Shown piece after piece: positions 22,437 through 34,315 of a stretch of 64,000 bases of DNA. The stretch lies in assembly GCA_021234155.1 (NCBI GenBank), contig JAJEKV010000217.1, forward strand, positions 622,001 to 686,000, written 5' to 3'. Numbering within the stretch: position 1 is the stretch's first letter; every line of letters begins with the position of its first letter. Position numbers and translations under genes: made by a program. The notes under the pieces are model-generated. The model made no database searches. It was not told the origin of the DNA and saw only the letters and a list, made by a program, of their open reading frames with translations. Origin of the DNA: Isoetes taiwanensis. Its lineage: Eukaryota; Streptophyta; Lycopodiopsida; Isoetales; Isoetaceae.

Positions 22437-23030
22437 TCATCTAATTGGGGAGAAAGCTCATTATCTTTGACTTAAATTACGTGTTGGGCAAGAGTGTGCA
22501 CAAGAATGAAAATATTAACTCAAGATACCAACAGATCGAAAGATGAGCTTGGTTTAATATAGGAAGCGAGGTTTTTTTTTCTTTGCGGCCGGGGTTAGTA
22601 TCTTTGTTAGCATTTGTAAGAGAAGGGTTTGATGTTGCCATCCGGTCTTCACTCACTTCTAAAAATCTTCAACCAATTGTGGAACATATTTGTGATGCTT
22701 TTTCCATAAAGTGAAGTTTGTTTACTGACCGGGGGGCGGTGTTGGACTCCGCCACACAAACACCCTCTTGAACCTCAAAAGGGGTTGTTTGTGAAACCAT
22801 TAGGCGTGGTATGGAAAGAGTACCCAGAGTACTATGGACATACGGTTACGATCGACGACGAAAGATACAAATCCACTTTGAATCTGAGGAAGCTACATAT
22901 ATCCTTTCTCTTGGACAACCGATATTAGGCGGTGACAGATCGCTTGTCATGGAGCTCATTCCATGGCTTAATGGATTCAAAATGACCAAAGATGGTATAG
23001 TTTATGTGAAAAGAGCATCCAATGACTAAT
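22437..23030 (+). pseudogene. FCP1-homology (NIF/HAD) domain, decayed, copy 3
   Basis: This is the clearest of the three copies. In order, and with frameshifts between them, it shows KLIIFDLNYVLGKS, RPGLVSLLAFVREGFDVAI, LQPIVEHICDAF, LFVKPLGVVWKEYPEYYG with VTIDDERYKSTLN, then GDRSLVMELIPWLNGF. These correspond to the first Asp motif, the R-P-x-L loop, the phosphate-binding helix and the L-L-x-D-D-S-P-x-K catalytic loop of FCP1-homology proteins. The first motif has D-L-N rather than D-x-D-x-T, so even the ancestral protein may have lacked normal phosphatase activity. It lies directly downstream of the Ulp1-like segment on the same strand. At least three frame changes and an in-frame stop show decay. 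Confidence 0.7.
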
Positions 23031-23339
23031 GCGGCCAGATGGCATATCGAGCAGGTGGAGCAGATTTTCTTTGGCAAACTATGGCAGCAACTTGGGTGCT
23101 CTAGCTGCCTAAATTTAGTCAATATCTGAACAAGGAATGGAGAAACCGCCATCATGTTATTGGCCTCTCGACTGGCCCATTGTTGGTACAGGACTTTGGT
23201 GATGTACAAATTCAAATGTTATGAATATATGTATCAAAGTTTTTGTTCATTGCACTTGAGTACTCTGTTTTCTTGTCTTTCTTATTGGTACAATTATGAG
23301 TGTGTATACATAATTAAGTGATCTTCATTTGCTTTGTAG

Positions 23340-23612
23340 ATGAATGAATTTGAAACACAAAAGACTATTAAGAAACTAAGAGATAGAGTTTACTTTGCAC
23401 CCGGAGGTAACACAAACCAACACAAGCCGCAAGTACATAGGGTTGGGGACCGATTATCGCCTCTATCTTTGCTTGTTCACGAACTTTGGGAAAAGGTTGA
23501 GCAAATTGAAAATTATGAGGAGCGAGCAACCATGAAAGGTATATTGGCAGACAAATCACTTGTTGCACAACCCTTGGGGAAGGCACGTGTCCGGAAGATG
23601 CAGGCCATGTAG
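23340..23612 (+). CDS. Unrecognised exon-like ORF at the end of the plus-strand element gene
   Basis: The ORF follows a possible acceptor (TTTGCTTTGTAG, ending 23339) and encodes 90 residues including RVYFAPGGNTNQHK and LVHELWEKVEQIENYEERA. It comes after the FCP1-like segment and before TGTACAT cluster 2, so it may be the last exon of the plus-strand gene. No family recognised. Confidence 0.3.
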   Translation: MNEFETQKTIKKLRDRVYFAPGGNTNQHKPQVHRVGDRLSPLSLLVHELWEKVEQIENYEERATMKGILADKSLVAQPLGKARVRKMQAM

Positions 23613-23954
23613 GATGGAAAGGTTTGCCGCTGGCACGTGCTATAGAAACCGCATGGACTCTTGCTTTAGAGGATATCTCTTCAGCCTCTCGGGCGGGCTG
23701 GAAGACATGATGCAATAGTCATAAGATATCGGACTCCTCTACCGACATTTTGAAGCTTGGTCATGAATTATGAGCCATGCTCATTTTTAGGTGTGTTGTA
23801 TTTATGTCCACAATATAAATATATCAACCATTTGTACATGAAAACTGTCCATTTCTTATCTTTGCCATGACTGAAACCATTTTTTAATGTTTATGCAATT
23901 CAACTTTCTTGTTTTCAATTCTAATCAACTTACACTTAACAAATTTTATAATAT

Positions 23955-24030
23955 TTTCGGAATGTACAACGGATGTACATAAGATGTACATTGGTTGTAC
24001 ATCTTATGTACATTGATGTACATAATGCAC
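23955..24030. repeat. TGTACAT repeat cluster 2
   Basis: Five TGTACAT-type units lie in about 70 bp (around 23963-24022). They sit in the gap where the plus-strand gene and the minus-strand transposase-like gene converge. Confidence 0.75.
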
Positions 24031-24199
24031 TTCTAAAGTAGTCCAGTTCTTCAGTTCTTATAACAAAGTATTACAATATTTACGGAAAGTACTACTGATC
24101 GACTTAGTCCATGTCATCTACAATTCTTTGGAAGTTGTGATAACAATGTCTCATGGACTTCATCGGCAAGTGAAATGTTTGTGCTTGCCCCCTTGACTT

Positions 24200-27190
24200 G
24201 TGTTTTACTTTCTTGAATGGGATTGAACCCCAATCACAGATTCGGTACCAAAACATTCTTAGTAGGAAGCGGTTTGTGGCAGCACCGGGATTAGTTCATA
24301 ATATTGTCCTTCAATGACACTAGTGCGGTGAGTATTCATTTCCATAGTCATCAATTGAATCTTCTTCCAATGCATGCTTTTCCACGGTGCACATGAGAAC
24401 ATAGTATGAAACACCTTCCACATTGTGCGGTGCGCAAAAGACACAAATACATCACGAAACGACTCTGGTGTCATCTAAACCCGCCTCGTCCTCTGCATAC
24501 AAAACATCCACATCATTTTCAGCTTCAACACGAGAGGCAATATGATCGTGGGCTCCAAACTTTTAGAGACCATTCTCCACAATGTTTAATGTTCTCACAA
24601 TTCAACCAATTGAAGTTAATGCAAGCATCACAAAAGCACGAGAGTGGTGTGCATAGCAACTTTGTTGGATCTCTTTGGGTTTATAGTTGACCACGAGAAT
24701 GTATCTGGCGAGTACCGGGTAAAGTCTTGCAATTAAATGCTTCTTTTGTTCACATCTGTTTTCCAACCTCCCAAAACACCCTTTCACAATCCGATTCCTT
24801 GGCCCTTAAAAGCGCACAAGTTTACGCTTTTTGTCAGCGGCATGCCATTTTGTTTTCTCTGCTTTCGCTCTCAAGCCACAACTTTGCTATACCAGCCGCC
24901 ATCATGTGTGCCTTTCCCATGGCGGATCCAAAGAAATTCCATATCACTTTCGAATTTTATTTTCAACATGGTATCTACTGATTCCATACCATGCCCGTCT
25001 GATTTGAATTGAGATGCACAACCATCCGACCACACATAATGAAGGTTTATGTGTCCACCTCCATTATTCTTAAGCCACCCCAAATGTAATTTAAAACCAT
25101 GTTGCACAAAATGAGTGTCATGCTTCTGTCATCCGAAACATAGAAATGCCTTGTTTTTTAAGCTTACCTTCTATTTTCATCATTGAAATATGGACCAAAA
25201 TACTAATTTGATCAGGATTCCAATGCTCGGATTGCACTTACGTCCCCACGGTTTCAATGTGTAGTTCTCTGCAAAACAACGGACAACACACTATTATCGG
25301 GGAGTTTCTCAACACATCTTTTAAACTGTTTGCTCTGCCCGGTGTCTTTGTAAAGTTATGATCGTAAACTTAGCAAGCTGATTTTTCATGTTCTTTAACA
25401 AAGCGGATGCTTTGTCATTCGATCAACTAATCTAAGCCTTACGGATGTACCTTTTTGGATGGCTCATTGACATATGCATATACTTGCCGGTCCACATTCT
25501 GAATTCCATCTTCCTCGTTTGGACGGATGTCTAATTTCTTCACTCCACATTCATCACATTAGCCTTTGATGCATTTTAGTTTATGCCATTCATCCATCAC
25601 ATATTTCTCAAACTGTTGACCTCCACAAGATACTAACATTATCAAAAGTCTTCTTGTTTGCTTGACATACTCCATTGTTTTCTTTGGGATGCCGGAGACA
25701 CTGCGGCCCGGCAAGTGCAATTAACATGTAGGGATCTCCTCATATCATTGAAGGCCTTTACGTGACAGATCGCTTGCTCATGTTTGACACAACAACATGG
25801 GTTTCTCTCCTTCAATTTCCTTATGCAATCGGGTTTTGGATACTCGAATCTGTCGTCGGCGAATTTTGGTATCGTAATTACGATATACAAACTGTTGATA
25901 AAGCTCGCATTGCAATAACAAAAGCATTAAAGACCATGTTAGCAAAATGATGTCGACAACGGATGCCAAAAGAGTATTGAACTATACTATTGTACAATTA
26001 ATGTATGTTCTATGTACATAAAATGTCCATCCAACGGTTCCAGCGATGCATTCTTGTACATCTAATGTACATCGGTACATCTAATGTACGACCAGCAGTT
26101 CATCGATGCATTCTTGTACATCCAATGTACATACAATGTACATCCAATGTACATCCATTGTACATCTAATTAATGTTCCAATATTAGTACATCACATTAA
26201 TGTTACAATATTAGTACAACTAATGTACATATGTCTGATTTGTTTGGCTTCATTACCTAAAAGTACACTAAAATGTAAAATGATGTAATTTTGATATTCA
26301 AGTACATGTAAATGCATTTTGCATGGACATGTAAGTATTAATGGATGTACATCTAAAAAGTACCTAATAGCACATCAACGCAAGATTTCGCTACTATGTA
26401 AACAATGTATAAATGTAAACAATGTAAAATGCAATACATTTCATGAAAACCATGTGTATTCATGAGCAGGGGTCTTTCGAACGAGAACTAGAATGTACGT
26501 AAGAAAGTCATGAAAGAATTTTGGAAGAAAACATAATCTCCAAAACTGAATTGATTCAATTGCAAGAGCAAACCTGTGAGATATCAAGGTATTGTATTGC
26601 TTGTGTTCTCCTCTTCATGATATCTCTAACCTTTGGTGAAACTTTGGTATTGTCAAGCCAAAATTCACTTAACGACATTTGATTGAATCATCGATTCTAT
26701 TTGATCTTGGCATCCTTCTTGCCAAAGCCCATACATTTGCTCCACTTAATGACATTATCTTCCTTCTTCTTTGCAGCTTTGGATAAATTTTTTGGTCAGT
26801 ATCTTTAGCAATTTTGAAGAAACATTCTTGTTTATATCTTTTTTTCCAACAATCATTGATAGCGGTGAATGTTTTGCAGCCAATTTATCTTTGCTATTAG
26901 CGGACTTTACTTCTTGAAGCCCATCTTTCAAGTTTCTGATCATTGATTTCATAACAATAACCCGGAAGGATTTCCAATTCTGAGGTTGAAAATAGAAAAA
27001 AAAACTGTCATCTTGCAACAAACGATCACAAAAACTAGTCTTTGATCGACGGGCCGGCGTTTGCCCGAGAAGCGAGGATGCAATCCACCGACTGTCAACC
27101 TTTGCTTTATTTGTTTTGTGGCATAACACGGCCAATGTCGGCATACTTACGCTTAGAACCATCACTTCCATTGGAATTCTCACCCTCCAT
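24200..27190 (-). pseudogene. Transposase-like gene (SDG-x3-QFK / HGKG-x2-DG type), decayed
   Basis: Read on the minus strand, segments in several frames follow one another. 27183-26755 is a Lys/Ser-rich N-terminal part. 25890-25640 has Cys pairs and KHEQAICHVKAFNDMRRSL. 25620-25430 gives FEKYVMDEWHKLKCI, then CDECGVKKLDIRPNEED. 25107-24871 gives LHYVWSDGCASQFK, then HGKGTHDGG. The pair D-G-x3-Q-F-K and H-G-K-G-x2-D-G, preceded by a C-x2-C-G motif, is a combination I associate with multicopy transposase-like proteins of animals and plants. I cannot name the superfamily with certainty. Stops and frameshifts between segments show decay, although some gaps may be introns (one holds TGTACAT cluster 3). 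It converges on the plus-strand gene. Confidence 0.45.
25990..26350. repeat. TGTACAT repeat cluster 3
   Basis: About a dozen ATGTACAT-type units, several nearly in tandem (26113-26170), lie within the minus-strand transposase-like gene, probably in an intron. A few more units occur at 27423-27495, upstream of that gene's N-terminal part. Confidence 0.75.
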
Positions 27191-28480
27191 GAGCAGATTG
27201 AAATTGATTTGTATTTCTTGTAGATTCAATTGGCATATGTTTGCTTGCGGAATTGGATTCGGTGTTAGATCCTGTGAAAGGGGGGAATTTGAAGGAAAGG
27301 GAGGGACGGATCCATTCGAATTGGTCGGATTGGTTGATTGGTTAACCAAGAATTTCGGGGGAATGTCGGGGATGATCTTGCAATCATTGCATATCTGACA
27401 CAAAACGACAAACCATAGTATCTTGATGTACATCTAAAATGTACCCCAAAAAAGCACAAATTCGTCCTTCAATTCAGTACGATGTACGTACACCCTTTCA
27501 TGCTTTTACCCTCATCCTTTGCCGGTCGGATTGAGGCTGTGTTCGTATTCGCAGTGCAGAAGGCCCGAGACCAGAAAACAAATTTAGACGCCATCCATCG
27601 CCATAGATAGACACGTTACCAGAATCCGACGAAGAGGATTGTCCAGCAAAAACGTGGCAATAAATGAGAGAAATAGATTGCGGCCCAGAAATATTAGCGA
27701 GGGACACAAGAAAAAAGGAAAATTACAAATTGCTTTTATATATGTAGAGACATGGTTTTTTCAGCAAGTGAGAAATTTTTTGGATTTTTTTTCCAAGTTG
27801 AATCACTAAGATTTTGGGGGCTTTTCTCGTGGGTATAAATCTCAGGTTCTCCAAATACCAAGCATGGAAATTGGAATATGATTTTCGAATGCAAAATCTT
27901 TTGAAGGCGGTGCATCTTGGATGGATTTGATGGGAGACGCATGGTTAAGGCTAGCAAATGTTTAATGAATTCTATTTCTAATTACAAATTTGCTATGGCA
28001 GGGGATCGGCAACAAAAATTTTTGTGCGACATCTGGTCTGTAGGGTTCTGACTTTTGAGCTATGCTTGAACCTGGAATGCTCCATCGAGATTCAGGTGAG
28101 CATTGATTTGTTTTTCACGTTATATCTTCAGGAGAAGATTTTATTTTAGTCATGTCCATGTTAAATTCTTTCAACTATGGATTGCTCAGATTAAGCTATC
28201 ATCTTGCAGCTATCATTTTTTAATCCAAAAATGCCCTACTAAGAAGCATGCCTTTTTCTCTTCTTTTGAGTATACTATTTCATGTTTATGCTTATTTGCA
28301 CAAACTTCTGCTTATCTGAAAGCACTGGCCATTTCTTTGATCCACTCCTTGTTTGTTCTCTGCTACAGCGAGCACACCGCTTTGATGTTTATACAGCGCC
28401 ATGCATCGCATGGACGTCATCTATATATCTATCTAGAATATAAAGCACTTTCTGGCTCGTCCATTCCGTTCCCATTTCCA

Positions 28481-28745
28481 TTCTCGACTCGCGAGTCCAG
28501 ATATGTCTCAATCCACATTAACCCCTCTAGTTTTCCCGACTGACTAGTCGAGAAGGCCTATTCTCGACTCGCGAGTCGAAGGTGCCTTTACCTAGAGTGG
28601 ATCCTTCTCCTCCGAATCTTCGAAGGGGTAAGGCCTAGTCTGAACGAAGGCATCTGTGATTTGTGACTCGAGAATCCATTCTCGACTCATGAGTCGGGAT
28701 ATGCCTCAACCCACACACCCCTCTAGTTTATCCGACTCGAGAAAC
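28481..28745. repeat. Second cluster of the 22-bp palindrome
   Basis: Near-complete copies of the TTCTCGACTCG/CGAGTCGAGAA palindrome lie at about 28481, 28561 and 28679, with half-sites at about 28548, 28670 and 28735. As in the first cluster, they lie on the downstream side of a DUF8039-like exon (here on the minus strand). The spacers differ from the 262-bp unit. Confidence 0.8.
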
Positions 28746-28939
28746 CCTAAGCAAGGAAACAAGAAATCGAATGCGCATTCAAATAATTCTACGTATGTGA
28801 CATATTCCAATCTATTCAGCAATGGAGCACTGCAATCCAAATAAGTTCAAATATCTAACATGCTCTATCAACATGCCCTCTATTTAAGTGGCAAGACTTA
28901 TAGCTGCTCGATAGTCTCTTCAATTGCTTGCAGAGAGTT

Positions 28940-29375
28940 TCTCGATGCTGAAATATGCTTAACAAGGAAACAAGCAATCAAACGAGCAATAAAAAACCTC
29001 TGTCTATTCAGCCTTTCAACAATCTGCGTTCAATAACCTGTCTAGTTAGTTTTTATACAATTTGCTGAAGATCCAACATCTTATGTATTATGCTATTGAA
29101 CAACCCCACACATCCACAACTGCAAAAAGGCACATTGAAAACACTCAACTCAGGTTGCAAATAGTCCTTCGGCCATTGAATCACAGATCAGGCCACCTCT
29201 CCAAGTGTATTTGCTTTGGACGCCGACCTCATCAACAAGGCACCGGATTGAATGCCTTGAATCAACGCGATTCTTCTTGTGTATTCTTTCTCCATCAAGG
29301 TGCAATGAAGAAACCCTGTGAGCTTGAGCTCATCCCCTACTGCTACCTTGATTCCTTGGGCATCAAGCAAATTGA
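28940..29375 (-). pseudogene. DUF8039-like exon of a plant transposon gene, copy 2
   Basis: On the minus strand 29370-29188 reads DAQGIKVAVGDELK, HCTLMEKEYTRRIALIQ, ALLMRSASKANTLGEVA, then a stop, then SVIQWPKDYLQPE (about 29185-29120). Compared with copy 1 at 7289, the Gly after GE(A/V)A is replaced by a stop codon. The sequence beyond it (28935-28990, a TGTTTCCTTGTTAAGCAT-type stretch on the minus strand) also matches 7628-7660 downstream of copy 1. Both loci therefore derive from one element and both are decayed. Confidence 0.6.
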
Positions 29376-30003
29376 TTGAATATATAAAAAGCCTGTGTCA
29401 AAACAATCCTACTTAAATGCAACTCCCCGTAAGATCTCAATTATGTTGTGTTTCTCGATAGGTTTGATTAACGTCTATTTTCTCTCAAGGTTTTCTCCTG
29501 AAGACCTAATGATTACTAGTCGAACTCCTTTTTTCTTCATAGAAGGGCTGCAGACGCAACATCTTGAGACCCCCTGGAGTGTTGATAGTATGTAGAAGTG
29601 ACAGTGTCCAAGAAAGAGAAGGATCTAAAAAATGTCATGAACACAATTACTTCTAACTACATCGAATCCAACATATTCATGAATTTCATGAGGGCAACCT
29701 TGCATCTTGTTTTAGAAAAGCTCTTGATTCTCCTGAAGAGGTTTTGCAATCCAAACTAAGGGAGTAGACTTGATGAAAATTTGTTTCAAGCTTTGACACC
29801 ACGTTCAAGAATCAAAAGTCAGTAAGACCTTGCAAGAACTAGGTTTCAAAAGAAGGAAACATCCATGCTTGGAATTGTGTAAACCAAACATACTACATTG
29901 GTCCCCTCCCTGTGATTTGGTGGTTACTCCTTTGGGTTTGCAATTAGAAGGTTTTATGTTCAAGTCTCTTTTGGGACACTTAGGGACTGTCATATATCCT
30001 ATG

Positions 30004-30309
30004 GGAGGCTACCATGTGGTACGAAAGAATATGGAAATTGTATTCAATGGGAGAGTTCCATGTGGTATGAAAGAATATAAAAATTGTGTTCAATGGGGGA
30101 CTAGGACCACTTGGTATGAAAGAATATCAAAATTGTGTTCAATCACTGATCTCTATGGGATGCTTGCCATGTGGTATGAAAGAATATCAACACTGTTGCA
30201 CTGGATGATAGGTACAAGCCGGCTAACAATCCAAGAATTCGCAAAGAATATAAAAAACTGACTGTTGCACTTGACAGGTAGAAGACGGCTAACAATTAAG
30301 AATTCGCAT
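30004..30309. repeat. Degenerate tandem repeats next to the DUF2854 gene
   Basis: A unit with the core TGGTATGAAAGAATATCAAA and TTGTGTTCAATGGG recurs four times at about 30012, 30059, 30112 and 30170 (spacing 47-58 bp). It is followed by a direct duplication of a segment containing ACTGTTGCACTKGA and CGGCTAACAAT at about 30191-30242 and 30262-30309. This lies in the 3' flank of the DUF2854 gene (stop at 30501). Confidence 0.7.
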
Positions 30310-30500
30310 CAGATGCCAAACAATGAACAAATACGCTAAATTTTTTAGATTAACTCGATATGCTCCAATCGGACGGCCAGCTAGAAGCAGAAAATAAATA
30401 GGAACCAAAGTGGATATAATGATTTTCCTTAAAAAATATATGTACAACTCGGAAAATTGAGCTCGCAATCTATCAAACATGACGTGCAAGCGGATGAGTT

Positions 30501-33402
30501 TTAAGAAGCCTTGGGATCTCCGTCAGCAACTAATCGCACTTCAAATATATTTTCGCTTGGAGTTACTGCAAGCAAAGAACGCTTTGTCAAGTTTCAACTT
30601 GTCTAGATATGCAGCAATCAGGACTTACCAACTTCCGCTGTCACACCAGGTCCGAAAAAGGAAGTGAACTTAGCCTGCATAAGGAAGAAGTCAACATATC
30701 TGCTCCATTACAGTTTCTTAAACGTAATAGACCCAACATACAGACCTGTCTCTCTTGGAAATCTTCAACCTTGAGAGCTTTAGCCTCAAATACAAGCACT
30801 AATGTATATTTTCCAGTTTCATTAACCTGGAAACATAGGGTACGTCATTAGCTTGACACTACGGACTGAAATGTGAGAAGAAACAAGTAATAACTGTATG
30901 AAAATTGACTAGAATCTGGACTATGACATCTTCAAATGACAAGCATCGCATTTTTATTCAAATGAAAACTTTGACTGACATTTAGAATAATGATTGCTAC
31001 AGGCAGACAGCATAAATTTTATTTTAAGGTTGTCTACATCAACCTTTCATCAGGCTCTATCATATACCATCTCAGAAAATGCCGCCTATCCATATGAGCA
31101 TCTCAAACAATCATATCCCATGTCATGACAGGACCATCACTTCTTTGGAGAGCCAAGCTAGTGAGTCATAAACATCCAGGAATAGGCTCATTTGTTTGTT
31201 AATTAAGAACTATCTAAATGTTAGGAAGGTCTACAAAACTGCATTGCAGAGGTCTATGCTTCATAATACATATTGAAGGCTGTATAAACTTTCTTTAATA
31301 AGGAAGTGGATATACCTCCTCGCGGATTGACTGCAGAATAGGGGCATAACGACGTTGAATGCCTCCCCCCTGGAAAATGAGAACTTCTTATTAGAGCCAT
31401 TTCTTAATTTCCTCAATCTAGCATCTAATTGGTTACTTTGGTTGACGAACAGAACAGTGTTGATGTACCTGACCATACCGAAATATTCTCTTCAAAGCTT
31501 CCTCAAGATGTTGTTCATCTCCATAACGATACCTGGTAACATCATTGCGTACCTAAAAGAAATAATCTGAGTACTTCAATCACCGAAAATACAATCCCTA
31601 ATCTCCCCTATAAGAATCTGTCTGACGTTTTAACTTGTGAAATTCCCTCTAAGAGCAATTTTCGTGTCCACTGGAAACAAACTAGCCTGAATATGCCTTG
31701 TAAACCAGATATTTGGTGGCGTGAAAGTTTCATAAAACCTGGTGTTGAAAGCATTCCTTTCTTCTCTTAGATCACTTGCTAATTTAATTAGAATTGTAAG
31801 GTAAATACAGCTTTTAGACGGATGTTTCATTAACAAGTTCAAACTCTGTTAAATTACAGGGGGCCTGGAGCTGTCATTATAAATGGAGAAGAGATTATAT
31901 AGTATATAACAACTTGTTTCTTAGCAACCCAGAATCCATTGAAAATGTGTCTAACGAAACTTAACATGGACCTACTAGACATGACAATAAAAGTTGTACC
32001 TGAGTAAGTATAGGAGTTGCTTGAGAATCGCGAAGTGCATAGGCATCCGTATAGGTAATACAGGGAACTGGTTTTAGCTCGGCATACTGCCAGATGGAAG
32101 ACCAGCTCATATTACATCAGAAGAAGAATTATATCTTGCATGCCCTCTATAATTAAATAAATAACGTGTACTCTCACAATGATGATTACCTTGAGAGCCA
32201 TCCCTATAATGGCTAATGGGAAGCCATATGTCAGCATTAGAGCTGACCATTCTGAGCCAGGTAGAATTGTGAAATATGCCCCAAATCCGTACCTGTCAGA
32301 AAACATAGTGCATCCTTGAGTGCTGCTAATCATATTCAATATTGTAGTATCCTCAGAACTCACCCAAGCAAGGTTGTGCCAAGTGTAAGACCAATGGTTC
32401 CAAATGATGTCTGTCATCGCAAGGTAAACAAGATGAGAGATAATGTTTGTAAATCCACCAGTTTGCTAAATTTCAGTGAAATGATTACACTGATTCATGC
32501 CTGAATTCTCGAGTATTTCCTAAACTCCTATAATTTTCAATATTATTACACATGTGCTAACTTGAGATTAGCAACAGCGGTGATGGATAGTTATTGAGGT
32601 GCGGCTGAATCATTGGACAATTTGATTGCAATAATAACGCGAACTTGAAATTAGCAAAAAAGTGATGCATGGTTCACGAACATGAGAATTGACATGTGAC
32701 TGATGGATCAACACAGAGTTCGTAACTGTGAGAGGATAGGATTTCTCTTGCTTCAAAGACAAATTGGTAAATCTGTTTTGTTCAATAGATAGCAAAAGAT
32801 GGAGATGCAAGAATATCTCCCTCACAATAAAGAGGGAAGGGTTGGATATGGAGAGAAAAATAACTGAAGGCAAGTAACTGAAAATATCTCTGTTTCCAAG
32901 GAAAAGACTAGCTGAAAAGAAACTTTCAGCTAAGCCTGAACATGAAACTTATTGGGCTGCTAAGGTAGAGTTCATAGATCAAATTATCCTTTCAAGTGCC
33001 TCAATACTAGAAAGTCTATTTCCTTAGACGAGGTTAGTGACAGTGACTATGTATCCCCAAAAATATTCTCACAGAGTTGAGATCACAGGATAAATTATGG
33101 AGACAACTTTTCTCATATAAGCAGGTTCTACAACGTGCCATTTTCAAAGGCAACAACCATGAGAGAATTCAAGGTTGAAATACCTTAGTGATGGACCATT
33201 CTGTATCAGGCACGATTCCCTTTGTAGTTGCAGCTGAAATGGAAGTCTCTACTTCGCTAGTTGCCCTTGCAATAAGCTGGACAGTCGTTGATGAGAATTG
33301 ATACAGTTTCCTATAACCAAATTCCGGTCCATGGCAAACTCCTAATTTGGGCCTGTTGGCAATGCTCCCGGCTAGCACCCATGAAGACGAGGAGGCAGCC
33401 AT
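30501..33402 (-). CDS. DUF2854 plastid membrane protein, 9 exons
   Basis: Nine exons join in frame into 261 codons: 33184-33402, 32364-32410, 32190-32292, 32000-32086, 31469-31552, 31316-31369, 30746-30826, 30629-30674, 30501-30565. All eight introns have GT and AG ends. The start MAASSSSWVLAG looks like a chloroplast transit peptide; an upstream in-frame ATG at 33508-33510 is judged 5' leader. Two hydrophobic segments (TSFGTIGLTLGTTLLG with YGFGAYF, about residues 74-96; LMLTYGFPLAIIGMALK, about 107-123) are followed by YAELKPVP, DVTRYRYGDEQHLEEAL and FTSFFGPGVTAEV. That order is typical of DUF2854, a family shared by cyanobacteria and plant plastids. The role is unknown, and a thylakoid or envelope location is inferred. 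No disruption is seen. Confidence 0.88.
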
Positions 33403-33631
33403 AGTTGCCCCCACAGCCAATAACCATATCCATAGAGGTTTGAATATTTGAACAAGTGGTCTGTACTGCTGCTCAATAATGGCCGTGATGTGGCAATCTT
33501 TTACCAACAAATCAGTGGCTCCTTGGGAGCCGTTGATAGTGGTTACGTGGAATTATCAACAATTTGCAGTAAGCTGCAAAATACAACTAAAACGTCGATG
33601 GAGCATGGTCTATACGTTTTTAGGAAATGTT

Positions 33632-33905
33632 ATTCTTGATTTTAGCCAAGAAAAATCATGACATGTGCCCGCCATTGTATTCAAAAATGACCTTCATGTG
33701 AACATTCTTGGATTTTGGCTGAATATCATGTGGCAGTTATTCTATCAAGGATGATCTTCTGGTGACCATTTATGAATTTGGGCTGAAAGAAAGTTTCTTG
33801 ACTTTGGCCAATGCAAACTTGACTTGTGGCAGCTATTCTATTCAAAAATGCTCTTCAAGTGAGCATTCATGAGATCACAGCATCTGGCAATCATTCTATG
33901 CCATT
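33632..33905. repeat. Degenerate ~80-bp tandem repeat upstream of the DUF2854 gene
   Basis: Three imperfect units begin with a TTGATTTTRGCC-type string at about 33634, 33710 and 33799 and contain ATGTGGCAGCTATTCTAT- and AAAAATGMYCTTCAWGTGA-like segments. They end in a short TTTTATTCTATTCTATTC run. The array lies between the two minus-strand genes, in what should be the DUF2854 gene's promoter region. Confidence 0.6.
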
Positions 33906-34315
33906 TTATTTTATTCTATTCTATTCTATAACAATCTCATGGATGATGTCCATTTCATTCGGTCAACGCAGGTTTGCAATACTACTATGGACGTCGCCAA
34001 GCCAGCAACCCTCCATGTTGTAATGCACCATGGTTTCCACACTACAAAAGACATATTTACATTTAAAATAACACCATATTATTTTTGGACAATTTATATG
34101 TGAGCAGCACTGATTGTTTTTCTGCCTTAATTCAGACTCTTCAATAAACTAACATGTTCCCAGACTTTTCCTAGCTTGAAACAGTTGATTGCAGAAAAGG
34201 ATTATTAGCAAACATTAGATTACACTTATTAACAAAAATGTGAATGCCAATTTACTTTCAATACAGGCATCTTTTTGTGGAACATGTCTATCATATGCCC
34301 ATAACAGGACAAGAT

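Noticed and set aside
28103-28543. 146-codon ORF on the plus strand
   Set aside because: Composition is rich in Phe, Ser and His as in translated non-coding A-T-rich DNA, and its end runs through the palindrome cluster.
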